Shown here piece by piece: positions 7,577 to 16,635 of a stretch of DNA of 64,000 nt (position 1 is the first letter of the stretch; each line of letters opens with the position of its first letter). A program made the position numbers and the translations under genes. The notes under the pieces are model-generated. The model did no database searches. It was not told the origin of the DNA and worked only from the letters and a program-made list of their open reading frames with translations. The DNA is taken from the NCBI GenBank assembly GCA_046546375.1, contig JBKGXV010000002.1, positions 67,733 through 131,732 of the forward strand, written 5' to 3'. This stretch comes from JAEZKC01 sp046546375. GTDB taxonomy: Bacteria; Fibrobacterota; Chitinivibrionia; Chitinivibrionales; Chitinispirillaceae.

Positions 7577-8725
7577 CTATCGTGATGGGGTGAGAACTAT
7601 TTCCATTTTGGGTTTGGACCAAACAATATTTTCATAGCCGCTTTCAGAACTGCTCAGGCGTAAATATGCGTAAAGTGGTTTCCGGGCGCCCCGAAGGATT
7701 TTCTGAACCGGTCTTCTGACCGGAAGGGTTAAGGTGCTGCTGAGTTTCAGCGAGGGCTCCCGGTTGAAGAGGGTTTTGAGGGAGTCGCCCTCAATTAAAT
7801 CATCTAGCAGCAGGAATTTGAAATAGACTGAATCCGGTGCTTCACTCTCCGTTTTCAGAGTGATCACAGAGTTGAGAACTTCACTGTACAGGGTTTTGGA
7901 AGTATTGTTCATGGTTTCGAAAATGTCTTCAGTATTGATTTCAAATACCGCTGTGCGTTGAGATGAATGAGAGGAGTAGGGAATGGCTGAAAGCGAATCG
8001 GCAGCCTCAGTGTCCTCATAAATTGTGAAGCGAGCAGTGCACCCGATTGAGTCTCGTACCGTTTTCCCATCTTCTTTCGTGACGTTTACAATTATATATG
8101 GTTTCAGTATTTTCATCATTTTCAGAGAATCAGGAATACTGAAACTGAATGTGTAACCTGCAGAAGTTTCCGTTCTTGCATCGAAAATATCTTTACTCAA
8201 TTCTTCAGGTAATACTATGGAATCGGTTTGCTTCTTTATGAGTGTGATTGAATCCAATAGTTCCGAATCTCCTCTTTTTACCGGAGCCAGAGAGTCCAGT
8301 TCGGAGCTGATATGAATGTTTACACTCTCGGAATCACTTGTCCCACCGACTGTCTTCACAAACATGCAGACGCTTTTCAGAGTATCATCGCTTCCATAAG
8401 ATGCGGGGTAGGGAACACTGTCTGTTAGGTCGAACTGCATATGGCCGAATGCATGTTCAGACCCTTTCCTGCCGATTAGAAGGTAACTGGTCTTTTTGGT
8501 ACTGAAAAGTGAATCTGCACCTTCGGGAATGCTGAAAGCCTCCTGGATGTCATTGCTGTCCAGAACCGTTTTTCTGAATGCACCTTCCAGGTTGGTAAGA
8601 GTGGAATCAAGGTCTGAAATCACCCCGTCTCCTGCTCCGGTAATGGTATCTGATCGGGAGCAGAGGAAAAAGATAGAAGAGAGTAGTAAAATAGAGCAGA
8701 AAAACAGCTTGTTTGATCGAATCAT
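7577..8725 (-). CDS. Hypothetical lipoprotein
   Basis: From the ATG at 8725 the product is 382 residues. A longer frame would use a TTG at 8737, but it has no ribosome binding site. The N-terminus is a lipoprotein-type signal (MIRSNKLFFCSILLLSSIFFLCS) with Cys at about residue 22, although the residues before it are bulky. The mature protein is Ser/Asp/Thr-rich and mainly beta in character. I do not recognise a family. It is the first gene of an operon with the large outer-membrane barrel downstream, so the two products may form a complex at the outer membrane. It is divergent from the diguanylate cyclase operon across 271 bp. Confidence 0.65.
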   Translation of the reverse strand: MIRSNKLFFCSILLLSSIFFLCSRSDTITGAGDGVISDLDSTLTNLEGAFRKTVLDSNDIQEAFSIPEGADSLFSTKKTSYLLIGRKGSEHAFGHMQFDLTDSVPYPASYGSDDTLKSVCMFVKTVGGTSDSESVNIHISSELDSLAPVKRGDSELLDSITLIKKQTDSIVLPEELSKDIFDARTETSAGYTFSFSIPDSLKMMKILKPYIIVNVTKEDGKTVRDSIGCTARFTIYEDTEAADSLSAIPYSSHSSQRTAVFEINTEDIFETMNNTSKTLYSEVLNSVITLKTESEAPDSVYFKFLLLDDLIEGDSLKTLFNREPSLKLSSTLTLPVRRPVQKILRGARKPLYAYLRLSSSESGYENIVWSKPKMEIVLTPSR

Positions 8726-8875
8726 GTCACCTGCCAATTAAAATGTTCGAGTGCCTTGAAGAGCAATCATTTAGCTCTGTTCAGCAAAAAAAATAGGTTC
8801 ACTCTGCGGTGCAAGTCAAACTTTCCTCCCAGTGACGCATCATTTTTATTCTGAAATCGGTCTGTTGTGCAAAAA

Positions 8876-8904
8876 TGGACAAAAACGGTATTTTGAGCTA
8901 TACT
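8876..8904 (+). promoter_or_regulatory. Sigma-70-type promoter of the cyclase-waaA operon
   Basis: TGGACA (8876-8881), 17 nt, then TATACT (8899-8904). The predicted start is near 8911, giving a leader of about 86 nt before the ATG at 8997. The -10 overlaps the near-palindrome ATACTGTATATATAGTAT (8900-8917), a possible regulator site. Confidence 0.65.
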
Positions 8905-8996
8905 GTATATATAGTATTTTAGATGTCTTTCGGTTTTTTCAACATTTTTCAAAGCAGCTCTGGTTTCTTTATCAGGTGATTGCATCTTTGGGGGTT

Positions 8997-10457
8997 ATGG
9001 GCATAACGGCTAAGCGTCCATTCGAATGTTCAGTATTGGTTGTTGATGATGAAGAAGCGATTTGCCAGATGCTCAATTCCGCTCTTTCTCCTCGTTACAA
9101 CGTGACTGTCTGCAAAAACGGCAAGGAGGCTCTTGCTCAGATAGAGAAGCATGATTTCGACCTGGTGGTTACCGATCTGATGCTTCCCGATATTTCCGGC
9201 ATAGAAGTGCTAACATATGCCAAAAGCAGAGATGAGTTCACTGAGGTTCTCATGATTACAGGATATGCCTCTCTGGATACGGCCACTGCTGCACTTAATC
9301 TGGGGGCGGGTTCCTATCTGGCCAAACCTTTCTCCATTACCGATTTTCTCATCCGAACCGAAAAAATGATCGCTTCACGGCTTTTTCATCTAAAAAGCCT
9401 GCAGCTCATGAAACATTCCGATTTCATGGACCCTGCGGTGAAAGGGCATCTCAGCGACATCACATCACTCTACTATTTCACCCGCAAGCTTATGCTTTCT
9501 CTGGAAATTTCAGAGGTGATGCGAATAATCCTGGAAGAGGCAAATCAGAAAATCGGGGCTGACTTCTGCTGTATAGGAATCAATCTTCTGGATTATTATG
9601 AAGTATATGCCATGCCGTCATTCGGCGAGTTGGATATTGGTCGGCTTAAGGAGGTTCTACCGCAGCATTGGGATGACGCGTTCAGCATGCTGGATAAGGA
9701 TAAATTCGTTGAAGGTGATATTCCGCTATTTGTCTACAAAGGACGTCAGGGTGAATTCAAACCTGTACAGCAATATCAAAGTGTGAGTTACCCGCTTATC
9801 GTGACAGGGAAAACCATAGGGAATCTTTCGGTGTTTCTGGACATTAAAAAGGAAATCCCTCCCGATGTGAACCAGTTTCTTCATGTTCTGACTTCCATTA
9901 TTTCCCCTGTAATCGAGCACGCATATATGGATCTTCAGGCGCGAATGCAGGCAAAAACCGACAGCCTTACCGGAATCGCCAATCATCGTCACTTTCATGA
10001 AGCACTGGAGAGAGAAATCGCTCGTGCAAATCGTAAAAAGAGCTGTTTTTCTTTGATTTTAGCAGATATAGATAATTTCAAATCCATAAATGATACCTAT
10101 GGCCATCAGGTGGGAGATGCTGTTATTATTGATCTCACCAAGCGTTTTACAGCCAATATTCGTACTGGAGATGTGGCTGCAAGGTACGGGGGGGAGGAGT
10201 TCTGTATCATTCTTCCCGATACGGACGAGGCTGGGGCAGAATGTCTGGCAAAAAGAATATGCAAGGCTGTGGCAAATACACCTTTTGCCGATTCGAAATA
10301 TCAATTCATCTATACAGCCAGCTTCGGGCTGGCGGTGTATAATGGCGCCGAACCGCTCGGCAAGGATGAACTCATTTTTAAAGCCGATGAAGCTTTGTAC
10401 GAGTCCAAAAGGGCTGGAAAGAACAGGGTCACAGTCAGCACCAGTAAGGAAAAATGA
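8997..10457 (+). CDS. Response regulator REC-GAF-GGDEF diguanylate cyclase
   Basis: The preferred start is the ATG at 8997 (486 residues); the 55 residues in frame upstream look non-coding. Order: receiver domain (about 11-130) with the acidic pair near DDEE and the phosphoacceptor Asp60 in VVTDLMLPD; a GAF-like middle region (about 155-310); and a GGDEF domain (about 320-480). The active site reads YGGEEF, which should make c-di-GMP. RTGD lies five residues before it, matching the RxxD inhibitory site, so product feedback is expected. The partner kinase is not in the window. It overlaps waaA by 4 nt and heads a translationally coupled operon with envelope and housekeeping genes. Confidence 0.88.
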   Translation: MGITAKRPFECSVLVVDDEEAICQMLNSALSPRYNVTVCKNGKEALAQIEKHDFDLVVTDLMLPDISGIEVLTYAKSRDEFTEVLMITGYASLDTATAALNLGAGSYLAKPFSITDFLIRTEKMIASRLFHLKSLQLMKHSDFMDPAVKGHLSDITSLYYFTRKLMLSLEISEVMRIILEEANQKIGADFCCIGINLLDYYEVYAMPSFGELDIGRLKEVLPQHWDDAFSMLDKDKFVEGDIPLFVYKGRQGEFKPVQQYQSVSYPLIVTGKTIGNLSVFLDIKKEIPPDVNQFLHVLTSIISPVIEHAYMDLQARMQAKTDSLTGIANHRHFHEALEREIARANRKKSCFSLILADIDNFKSINDTYGHQVGDAVIIDLTKRFTANIRTGDVAARYGGEEFCIILPDTDEAGAECLAKRICKAVANTPFADSKYQFIYTASFGLAVYNGAEPLGKDELIFKADEALYESKRAGKNRVTVSTSKEK

Positions 10458-11719
10458 AAAATATCGGTTTAGCTGCTTTTATATACACATACAGTTCAGT
10501 TGTCGAAGTACTAAGGCGAGCAATCAGTCTGATATTCTCCAGATTCCCACAGAGCAGAAAATGGAATCTCAGAGAACGGCAGATCGTGCCGCGATGGTAT
10601 CGCGATATTCGCAATAGAACTGTTGTATGGGTACATGCAGCCTCCTTGGGGGAGGCAAAACTGCTGTATAAATTCCTGGAAATACTGAATACCCGTCACC
10701 CTGAGGAGTATTATCTGGTAACAGCTGCTTCCTCAACAGGGGTCAGATTTCTGGAAAGGCACCGAAGGGCTGAGGTGTGTTCGGTAGGTTTTCTGCCTAT
10801 CGATTCCGTTCCTTTGATGAACCGGATGTTGGAGCGGTACCAGGTGAATCGTGTATGGCTTGTGGAAACTGAGCTGTGGCCTTCCATGCTGTGGTGTTGT
10901 ATGAAAAAAAAGATACCCGTGGGAATCGTGAACGGTCGTCTTGAGGAGAAGTCGTTCAGGAGTCTCAAGCGTTTCGGTTTTCTTTTCAGGCCTCTTTTTA
11001 GATCCTTAGATATCGTGCTGGCTCAGGATACCAACTATGCGGATAGATTCAAAGCTTTGGGTGTGGAGGAAAAGCGACTTCATGTTGTCGGGAACCTCAA
11101 AAGTCATATTACTGTGCGCAGACCGGATTCTGCCCAGTGGTCTACTCTGCGCAAGAAGCTGAATGTTGATGAATCGGTGCTGCTTGTCACTGCCGGATGT
11201 GTTCATCCGGGAGAGGGACTAGTCGTAAAACAATGTCTGGACAGGCTCAAGCAGTTGAATATGCCTGTGAAATTCATTATTGTGCCTCGTCATATGGAGG
11301 CGGTTTCTGCTTTGATTGATGAACTCGGGGACGATGTACTGCACCTTACAGACACCGAAACTGACAAAGAATGGAATGTGTGTCTGGTGGAAAGATTCGG
11401 GGTTCTTGACGATATGTACAGAATCGCGGATGCAGCAGTGGTGGGCGGCAGTTTTGTCAGGGTAGGCGGACACAATGTCTGGGATGCTGCCAGATTCGGC
11501 ATTCCCGTGTTTTTCGGTCCATACACTTACTCTCAAAAAGAAAGTTGTGACCGGCTGGTCAGTTCCGGGGTGGGATTCAGAAGCGAGAACGGAGCCGGTC
11601 TGGGACAAACAATATATAAAGTAATGAAATCCGAACCTTCGCGGTTTGTGAATGCTCAGATTCTTTTTACTGAAACAGTAAACAAACGTCAGGCAGTTTG
11701 GGAGCCGTTGATTCCATGA
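10454..11719 (+). CDS. waaA: 3-deoxy-D-manno-octulosonic acid (Kdo) transferase
   Basis: A 421-residue inner-membrane-associated GT30 glycosyltransferase that moves Kdo from CMP-Kdo to lipid A precursor, an early step of LPS core synthesis. An N-terminal hydrophobic stretch is followed by the donor-fold motifs WVHAASLGEAK, LVETELWP (the Glu region conserved in WaaA) and NGRLEEKSFRSLKRFG. The C-terminal half carries a G-G-S-F-x-x-x-G-G-H-N motif (VVGGSFVRVGGHNVWD) for nucleotide-sugar binding. Length fits the family. The ATG overlaps the upstream stop as ATGA, and its own stop overlaps holA in the same way. Its presence shows that the organism makes a Kdo-containing LPS. Confidence 0.93.
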   Translation: MKNIGLAAFIYTYSSVVEVLRRAISLIFSRFPQSRKWNLRERQIVPRWYRDIRNRTVVWVHAASLGEAKLLYKFLEILNTRHPEEYYLVTAASSTGVRFLERHRRAEVCSVGFLPIDSVPLMNRMLERYQVNRVWLVETELWPSMLWCCMKKKIPVGIVNGRLEEKSFRSLKRFGFLFRPLFRSLDIVLAQDTNYADRFKALGVEEKRLHVVGNLKSHITVRRPDSAQWSTLRKKLNVDESVLLVTAGCVHPGEGLVVKQCLDRLKQLNMPVKFIIVPRHMEAVSALIDELGDDVLHLTDTETDKEWNVCLVERFGVLDDMYRIADAAVVGGSFVRVGGHNVWDAARFGIPVFFGPYTYSQKESCDRLVSSGVGFRSENGAGLGQTIYKVMKSEPSRFVNAQILFTETVNKRQAVWEPLIP

Positions 11720-12834
11720 GTGAAATAACCGAACTTTCCCGTCTGGTAATCCTTACAGGAGATGACTCCATTGGAAAGGAACGTGCAAGAAGCCGTTTTA
11801 TCGAGCAGGTGAAGGCAGTTCATGGGCAGTGTTCTGTTGAGAGGTTTGATTCTTCGGCAGAGGAGTTTTGCGATTTTCTGCAGAAAATGATCACGCCCTC
11901 TCTTTTTCAGGAAATCAGGGTTTTCAGTATCGGGCATGCGCAGACCCTTCCGCAGACAGAGCTGGAGGAGCTCGGTAAGCTGCTAAAACATGAAATACCC
12001 GATGTTTTCGTGATCATGGAAGCTCAGCCTGAAAAAAAAGGAATGACCAGTGCAAAACTGGCCAAAATACTGCAGCTTAAAAAACTTTCATCGGATTCTT
12101 CTGTTTCCATTCAGGATTTATCCAAACCTCCCGATTACAAGTTGGCTGCTTGGCTTACAGCTCAGGTCCCCGTTCTTTTCAATCGTAAAATCAACAAAGC
12201 GGATGCGGAGTTTCTTTTGGATCTGGTGGGTAATGATCTGGATTCTCTGTATTCAGAACTTCAGAAAATAGATATCAATCTTCCTCCAAGAGCACCGGTG
12301 GACAAAAGTACCATAGAGGAGATTACCGGCGCTTCAAGAACAATGACTGCCTTTGAACTGGCATCCGCTCTTGGTGAGAAGAACTTTGTCCGGGCGCTGG
12401 AGGTTTTGGAATCTCTTTTCTCGTCCGGTTTTTATGTCCCTATGGCGGTATCGGCGCTTTTCCGTCACTTCTGGGCTCTTTTGCGTATCAGAAAATATAT
12501 CCAGAAGAATCCGGGGGTTATGAAACAGTTCAACACTCGAGGTTACGGGCCTAATTCTCCTCAGACTGAAGCAGCTTTCAGTATAGGGAAAGCCAGCGGC
12601 CTTCTTTCTGAAAACGATAAGCGCAAAACGTTTCCTGTGATAATACAGTCGGGTATTGTGAATCAGGCCCGGAATTTCAGCGATGCTGATCTCAAAGAGG
12701 TACTGAAAATGCTTCAGGAACTTGATGTGGGGGTAAAGACGGGTAGAATCGATCCGGTTCAGCATGTTATTCAGATGTTCTGCTACAGGATTGTCAGGAT
12801 ATCCGAATGCGTTGAAAGCGGGGTTTACGCATGA
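11716..12834 (+). CDS. holA: DNA polymerase III delta subunit
   Basis: A 372-residue protein from the ATG at 11716 (overlap ATGA with waaA; an upstream in-frame GTG is less likely). It matches the clamp-loader delta subunit in length and layout: an N-terminal domain beginning LSRLVILTGDDSIGKERARS, an AAA-like domain lacking a functional P-loop, and a helical C-terminal collar domain (about 220-340) with FALxxALGEKN-type sequence (TAFELASALGEKNFVRALEVL). It opens the beta clamp during replication. Co-transcription with truA and htrA is probably housekeeping clustering. Confidence 0.85.
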   Translation: MSEITELSRLVILTGDDSIGKERARSRFIEQVKAVHGQCSVERFDSSAEEFCDFLQKMITPSLFQEIRVFSIGHAQTLPQTELEELGKLLKHEIPDVFVIMEAQPEKKGMTSAKLAKILQLKKLSSDSSVSIQDLSKPPDYKLAAWLTAQVPVLFNRKINKADAEFLLDLVGNDLDSLYSELQKIDINLPPRAPVDKSTIEEITGASRTMTAFELASALGEKNFVRALEVLESLFSSGFYVPMAVSALFRHFWALLRIRKYIQKNPGVMKQFNTRGYGPNSPQTEAAFSIGKASGLLSENDKRKTFPVIIQSGIVNQARNFSDADLKEVLKMLQELDVGVKTGRIDPVQHVIQMFCYRIVRISECVESGVYA

Positions 12835-13571
12835 GGTTTTTCGGTCGGGTGGAGTATGACGGGACCCGTTATGGCGGATGGCAGTATCAGCCGAATTGCC
12901 TGAGCATACAGCAGGTCTTGGAGGAGGCTTTCGGTGTAGTGCTCCGTGACAAATGCCCGATAACTGGAGCGGGTAGAACCGATGCAGGAGTTCATGCAAG
13001 AGGGCAGGGTTTGCACTTCGATGCTCCTGAAACAACGGATATTAAAAGGTTGAATCTTTCTGTGAATGCACTTTTGCCTTCCGATATCGCAGTGTATGAT
13101 ATTCAACCTGCCGAAAGTGAGTTTCATGCGAGGTATTCTGCACTTTCCAGAAAATACACGTATTATTTTTCTCAACGGAAAAGCCCGCTTAATCACAACC
13201 GTGTATGGCCTCTTTACTATACTATTGACTGGGACAAAGTAGGGCGGGAGCTTGAGAATGTAATAGGAACTCATGATTTCACCGCATTCTGTTCTTCAGG
13301 AAGCGGTTCCTCCTCTGCTGTATGTACTGTTAGCGACGCCCGCTTGGCATCTGGTCGGGGACTGTGTATGTTTACAATTGAGGCTGACAGGTTTGTGTAC
13401 AAAATGGTTCGATCTTTGGTCGGAACGCTGGTTGATATCGGAAGAGGGCGTTTGAAAGATGATCTTGAATCCATTCTGGCATCCAAGGACAGAAGCAGAG
13501 CAGGGGGGACGGCTCCTGCTGCGGGACTGGTTCTGGAATGGGTCAGTTATTCTCAGAAAGTAGCTTCATGA
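12831..13571 (+). CDS. truA: tRNA pseudouridine(38-40) synthase
   Basis: A 246-residue enzyme that isomerises uridines 38-40 in the anticodon arm of tRNAs. The N-terminus (FFGRVEYDGTRYGGWQYQP) and the catalytic motif GRTDAGVHARGQ with Asp51 are canonical. RKYTYYF and the later FVYKMVRSLVGTLVDIGRG are also family signatures. Full length. The start overlaps holA by 4 nt and the end overlaps htrA by 4 nt, so translation is probably coupled through the whole set. Confidence 0.95.
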   Translation: MRFFGRVEYDGTRYGGWQYQPNCLSIQQVLEEAFGVVLRDKCPITGAGRTDAGVHARGQGLHFDAPETTDIKRLNLSVNALLPSDIAVYDIQPAESEFHARYSALSRKYTYYFSQRKSPLNHNRVWPLYYTIDWDKVGRELENVIGTHDFTAFCSSGSGSSSAVCTVSDARLASGRGLCMFTIEADRFVYKMVRSLVGTLVDIGRGRLKDDLESILASKDRSRAGGTAPAAGLVLEWVSYSQKVAS

Positions 13572-14794
13572 AAAAAAACGGTACCAAAACAGCTACCTAC
13601 GTAATATTTCTCCTTCTTGGACTTACGGCAGGCTTCTTTTTCGGAGGAGAGGTCATCCGGCGTATTTATACCGACAAGCTGCAGGAGTCGTCACCTGTCA
13701 ACGAGCCGTCGATTTCAGATCCTCAGTCGAATATGCCGCAGATTTCCTCTTCTGCCCGAGAGAATATCTCGGCTTCACGAAAAACAGCGATAGTCAAAGC
13801 TACTTACGATGTGGCTCCCAGCGTGGTGGGGATTGTGGTGACCCAGATTCAGGTGGTCCGCAGTCGCTATCACAATGATGATTTTTTCAATTTCTTTTTC
13901 GGAGGACCTGAACTCAAACCCCGTTACCGTCAGGTGGAGAGCATAGGTTCCGGATTTGTGATACGAGATGACGGTATGATTCTCACCAATTATCATGTGG
14001 TTCAGAATGCAGCAAAGCTGTATGTGAATATGCCTGATGGCCGCAGAAGAGAAGGTAAGGTCATAGGTTTCGATGAAAAGTCCGACCTGGCGGTGATCTC
14101 AGTTTCCGGGAAGAATTTCAGAACTGTGAAATTCGGTAATTCTGAAGAGTCTCTTATCGGGGAATGGAGTATAGCCATAGGTAATCCTTTTTTGAATTTC
14201 ATCAATGATGCTCACCCAACCGTAACTGTTGGGGTAATCAGTGCGCTCAATCGGAATTTCGCACCAACAGAAGGCGTGTACTATCAGGGTATGATCCAGA
14301 CCGATGCAGCCATTAACCCCGGTAATTCCGGTGGCCCGCTGGTGAATGCCAGTGGTGAAGTCATCGGGATAAACACCTTCATATACACGGGAAATTCCAA
14401 AAACAAAGGTTCTATAGGAATCGGATTCGCAATTCCTATAGAGCGGGCCAGGCGTGTTGCTGAAGAGCTCATCGATCATGGGGAAAGAAGACGGGTATGG
14501 ACTGGGATTTCCGTGCAGAACCTCAACCGTTCAGTTGCTCAGGCTCTGGGCTATGACCGCATGGAAGGGGTGGTGATTGTAAGTGTTCAGCCGGGGAGTC
14601 CCGGAGCGGAAGCTGGACTGAAACCGGGGGATATCATCAAGCGCATGGGAAACCGTACAATCCTTTCTCATGCTGATATTGACGGATTTTTCCTGGATTA
14701 TTTTGTGGGTGACAAGATAAATATGCATATTATAAGAGACGGCAAAAAGAAACAGACCGCCCTTGTGCTTAAAGAATTTCCCGTAAGTGAGTGA
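13568..14794 (+). CDS. htrA: Membrane-anchored HtrA/DegS-type serine protease
   Basis: A 408-residue periplasmic protease for envelope quality control. One N-terminal transmembrane segment (about residues 9-30) anchors it. The trypsin-like domain has the full triad: His143 in TNYHVV, Asp173 in KSDLAV, Ser254 in GNSGGP. A single PDZ domain follows (about 310-400, GVVIVSVQPGSPGAEAGL). The anchor with one PDZ matches the DegS/HtrA layout rather than two-PDZ DegP. The start at 13568 (ATGA overlap with truA) gives the proper membrane anchor. Together with RseP at 24.8-26.2 kb it could form a regulated proteolysis pair for an envelope stress sigma factor, though no anti-sigma gene is visible. Confidence 0.92.
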   Translation: MKKNGTKTATYVIFLLLGLTAGFFFGGEVIRRIYTDKLQESSPVNEPSISDPQSNMPQISSSARENISASRKTAIVKATYDVAPSVVGIVVTQIQVVRSRYHNDDFFNFFFGGPELKPRYRQVESIGSGFVIRDDGMILTNYHVVQNAAKLYVNMPDGRRREGKVIGFDEKSDLAVISVSGKNFRTVKFGNSEESLIGEWSIAIGNPFLNFINDAHPTVTVGVISALNRNFAPTEGVYYQGMIQTDAAINPGNSGGPLVNASGEVIGINTFIYTGNSKNKGSIGIGFAIPIERARRVAEELIDHGERRRVWTGISVQNLNRSVAQALGYDRMEGVVIVSVQPGSPGAEAGLKPGDIIKRMGNRTILSHADIDGFFLDYFVGDKINMHIIRDGKKKQTALVLKEFPVSE

Positions 14795-14852
14795 ATCGGG
14801 TCCGGTGAAGCCCGGCCCGCACTTGTGAATCACAAAGAAAGGATTTGGCAAT

Positions 14853-15149
14853 ATGGCCATACCTCTTAAGGAAAAGCGGATTTCAACATTGATTCTGGTT
14901 GTACTGGTAGGAATTCTAATCGGTTCATACCTTAATGCTGCTATACAGATGCTTCCGGGAGGAGAGAATGTGGTCCGGACATTTTTCACATATACCGTTC
15001 CTTTCGGAATCGGCGATTTCGAGAATAATAATCCTGTTCTTGTTGATCTGAACGCAATCCGTTTCCAATTAGGTTTTCAGATCAAATTCAGCCTTCTTTC
15101 CATTCTGGGAATAGTTCTGAGTCTGTATTTTTTCCGTTGGTACAAATAG
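14853..15149 (+). CDS. DUF4321 family membrane protein
   Basis: A 98-residue protein with two transmembrane helices (about 11-32 and 75-95) and a short loop between them. The pattern ILIGSYL...FGIG...DLNAIRFQLGFQIKFSLLSILGIVLSLYFF matches the DUF4321 family of small membrane proteins of unknown function. AGAAAGGA precedes the ATG. It sits between htrA and gatA with short gaps (58 and 37 nt), so it is likely part of the same long transcript. Confidence 0.75.
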   Translation: MAIPLKEKRISTLILVVLVGILIGSYLNAAIQMLPGGENVVRTFFTYTVPFGIGDFENNNPVLVDLNAIRFQLGFQIKFSLLSILGIVLSLYFFRWYK

Positions 15150-15186
15150 GTTTTCAAAACCCCTTTTAGCTTGAAAGGTTTCTATA

Positions 15187-16635
15187 ATGGCTTTTTTTGA
15201 TCGTCCGATTTCTGAAATTGTGGATAAAACAAAGAAGGGCGACTTGTCGTGTCGGGAAGTGGTGAAACGAGCTCTGGAAACGGTGAAGGAGGGCGATAAG
15301 GAGCTGAATTCCTTCATCTGTACCCAAAATGATGCAGCGCTGGCTCTCGCCGCTCAAATGGATGAATTGTCTGATGATCAGAAGAAAAACAAACCTCTTT
15401 TGGGAATTCCGATAGGGGTGAAGGATAATATCTGTACAAAGGGAATTTCCACAACCTGTGCCTCGCGTATGCTTGAGAGATTTGATCCTCCCTATGACGC
15501 AACAGTGGTCGAGGCTCTCAGGGATTCCGGCGCTGTTGTAGTGGGTAAAACGAATCTGGATGAATTTGCCATGGGGTCCAGTACGGAGAGCTCCTATTTC
15601 GGTTCAACACTCAATCCTCACGATCCCAAGAGAATCCCCGGCGGATCAAGTGGAGGAAGTGCTGCGGCCGTCGGGGCAGGGTTGGTTCCTGCTGCATTAG
15701 GCTCTGATACGGGAGGTTCTATTCGCCAGCCCAGCAGTCACTGCGGGGCGGTTGGGTTGAAGCCGACTTACGGAAGGGTATCGCGTTATGGATTGGTCGC
15801 TTTTGCGTCTTCACTTGATCAGATCGGTCCTGTGGCAAATGATGTGCGTGATACAGGCCTTCTGCTTTCCGTGATTTCCCGTGCGGACAAACGCGATTCC
15901 ACTTGCGCCGGCAGACCGTTTTCGGATTCATCAGATCTATATACCGGAGATGTTCGGGGGCTAAGGATCGGGGTGCCTAGGGAATACTTCGGCGAAGGGC
16001 TGTCTTCGGGTGTTCGTGAGTGCATCGAATCGCTTCTGAAGAATTTGGAACATGAAGGTGCTCAGATCGTGAACGTATCTCTTCCCAACCTCCAATATGC
16101 TATTGCGACTTACTATATAATCTGTACTGCAGAGGCTTCCTCCAATCTGGCCCGGTATGATGGGGTCAAATACGGATTCAGATCACCTGATCCCGAATCT
16201 CTCAAAGATATGTATATGGAAACCAGAGAACAGGGCTTCGGATCAGAAGTGAAGCGCAGGATCATGCTGGGAACATATGTGCTCTCTTCAGGGTATTATG
16301 ATGCCTACTATCTTAAAGCTGCCAAAGTGAGAACACTTATCAGCAAAGATTTCGATAACGCTTTTGGCTCCTGTGATCTCGTTGTGTCACCTGTTGCACC
16401 TGCCCCTGCTTTCCAAATAGGGGAAAAGTCAGATGATCCTCTTCAGATGTATCTTACAGACATTTATACTGTTTCGGCAAATCTTGCCGGAATCCCGGGG
16501 ATCAGTGTGCCATGTGGAAATGTGGATTCTCTTCCTGTAGGGGTACAGTTCATGGCCCCGCAATGGAGAGAGGATACTCTGCTTAGAGCTGCTTATAAAG
16601 CCCAGGAGCTTTTCTTGACACAGGAGCCTGTGTGA
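15187..16635 (+). CDS. gatA: Asp/Glu-tRNA amidotransferase subunit A
   Basis: A 482-residue amidase-signature enzyme. In the GatCAB complex it releases ammonia from glutamine to convert Glu-tRNA(Gln) and/or Asp-tRNA(Asn) to the amidated forms. The Ser-cisSer-Lys triad is present at the usual positions: Lys79 (GVKDN), Ser154 (GGSSGGS) and Ser178 (GSDTGGSIRQPSS). Full length. gatB and gatC are not in this window. AAAGG lies shortly before the ATG. The stop codon overlaps the GTG start of the next gene, a lipoprotein with no obvious link to tRNA charging. Confidence 0.95.
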   Translation: MAFFDRPISEIVDKTKKGDLSCREVVKRALETVKEGDKELNSFICTQNDAALALAAQMDELSDDQKKNKPLLGIPIGVKDNICTKGISTTCASRMLERFDPPYDATVVEALRDSGAVVVGKTNLDEFAMGSSTESSYFGSTLNPHDPKRIPGGSSGGSAAAVGAGLVPAALGSDTGGSIRQPSSHCGAVGLKPTYGRVSRYGLVAFASSLDQIGPVANDVRDTGLLLSVISRADKRDSTCAGRPFSDSSDLYTGDVRGLRIGVPREYFGEGLSSGVRECIESLLKNLEHEGAQIVNVSLPNLQYAIATYYIICTAEASSNLARYDGVKYGFRSPDPESLKDMYMETREQGFGSEVKRRIMLGTYVLSSGYYDAYYLKAAKVRTLISKDFDNAFGSCDLVVSPVAPAPAFQIGEKSDDPLQMYLTDIYTVSANLAGIPGISVPCGNVDSLPVGVQFMAPQWREDTLLRAAYKAQELFLTQEPV

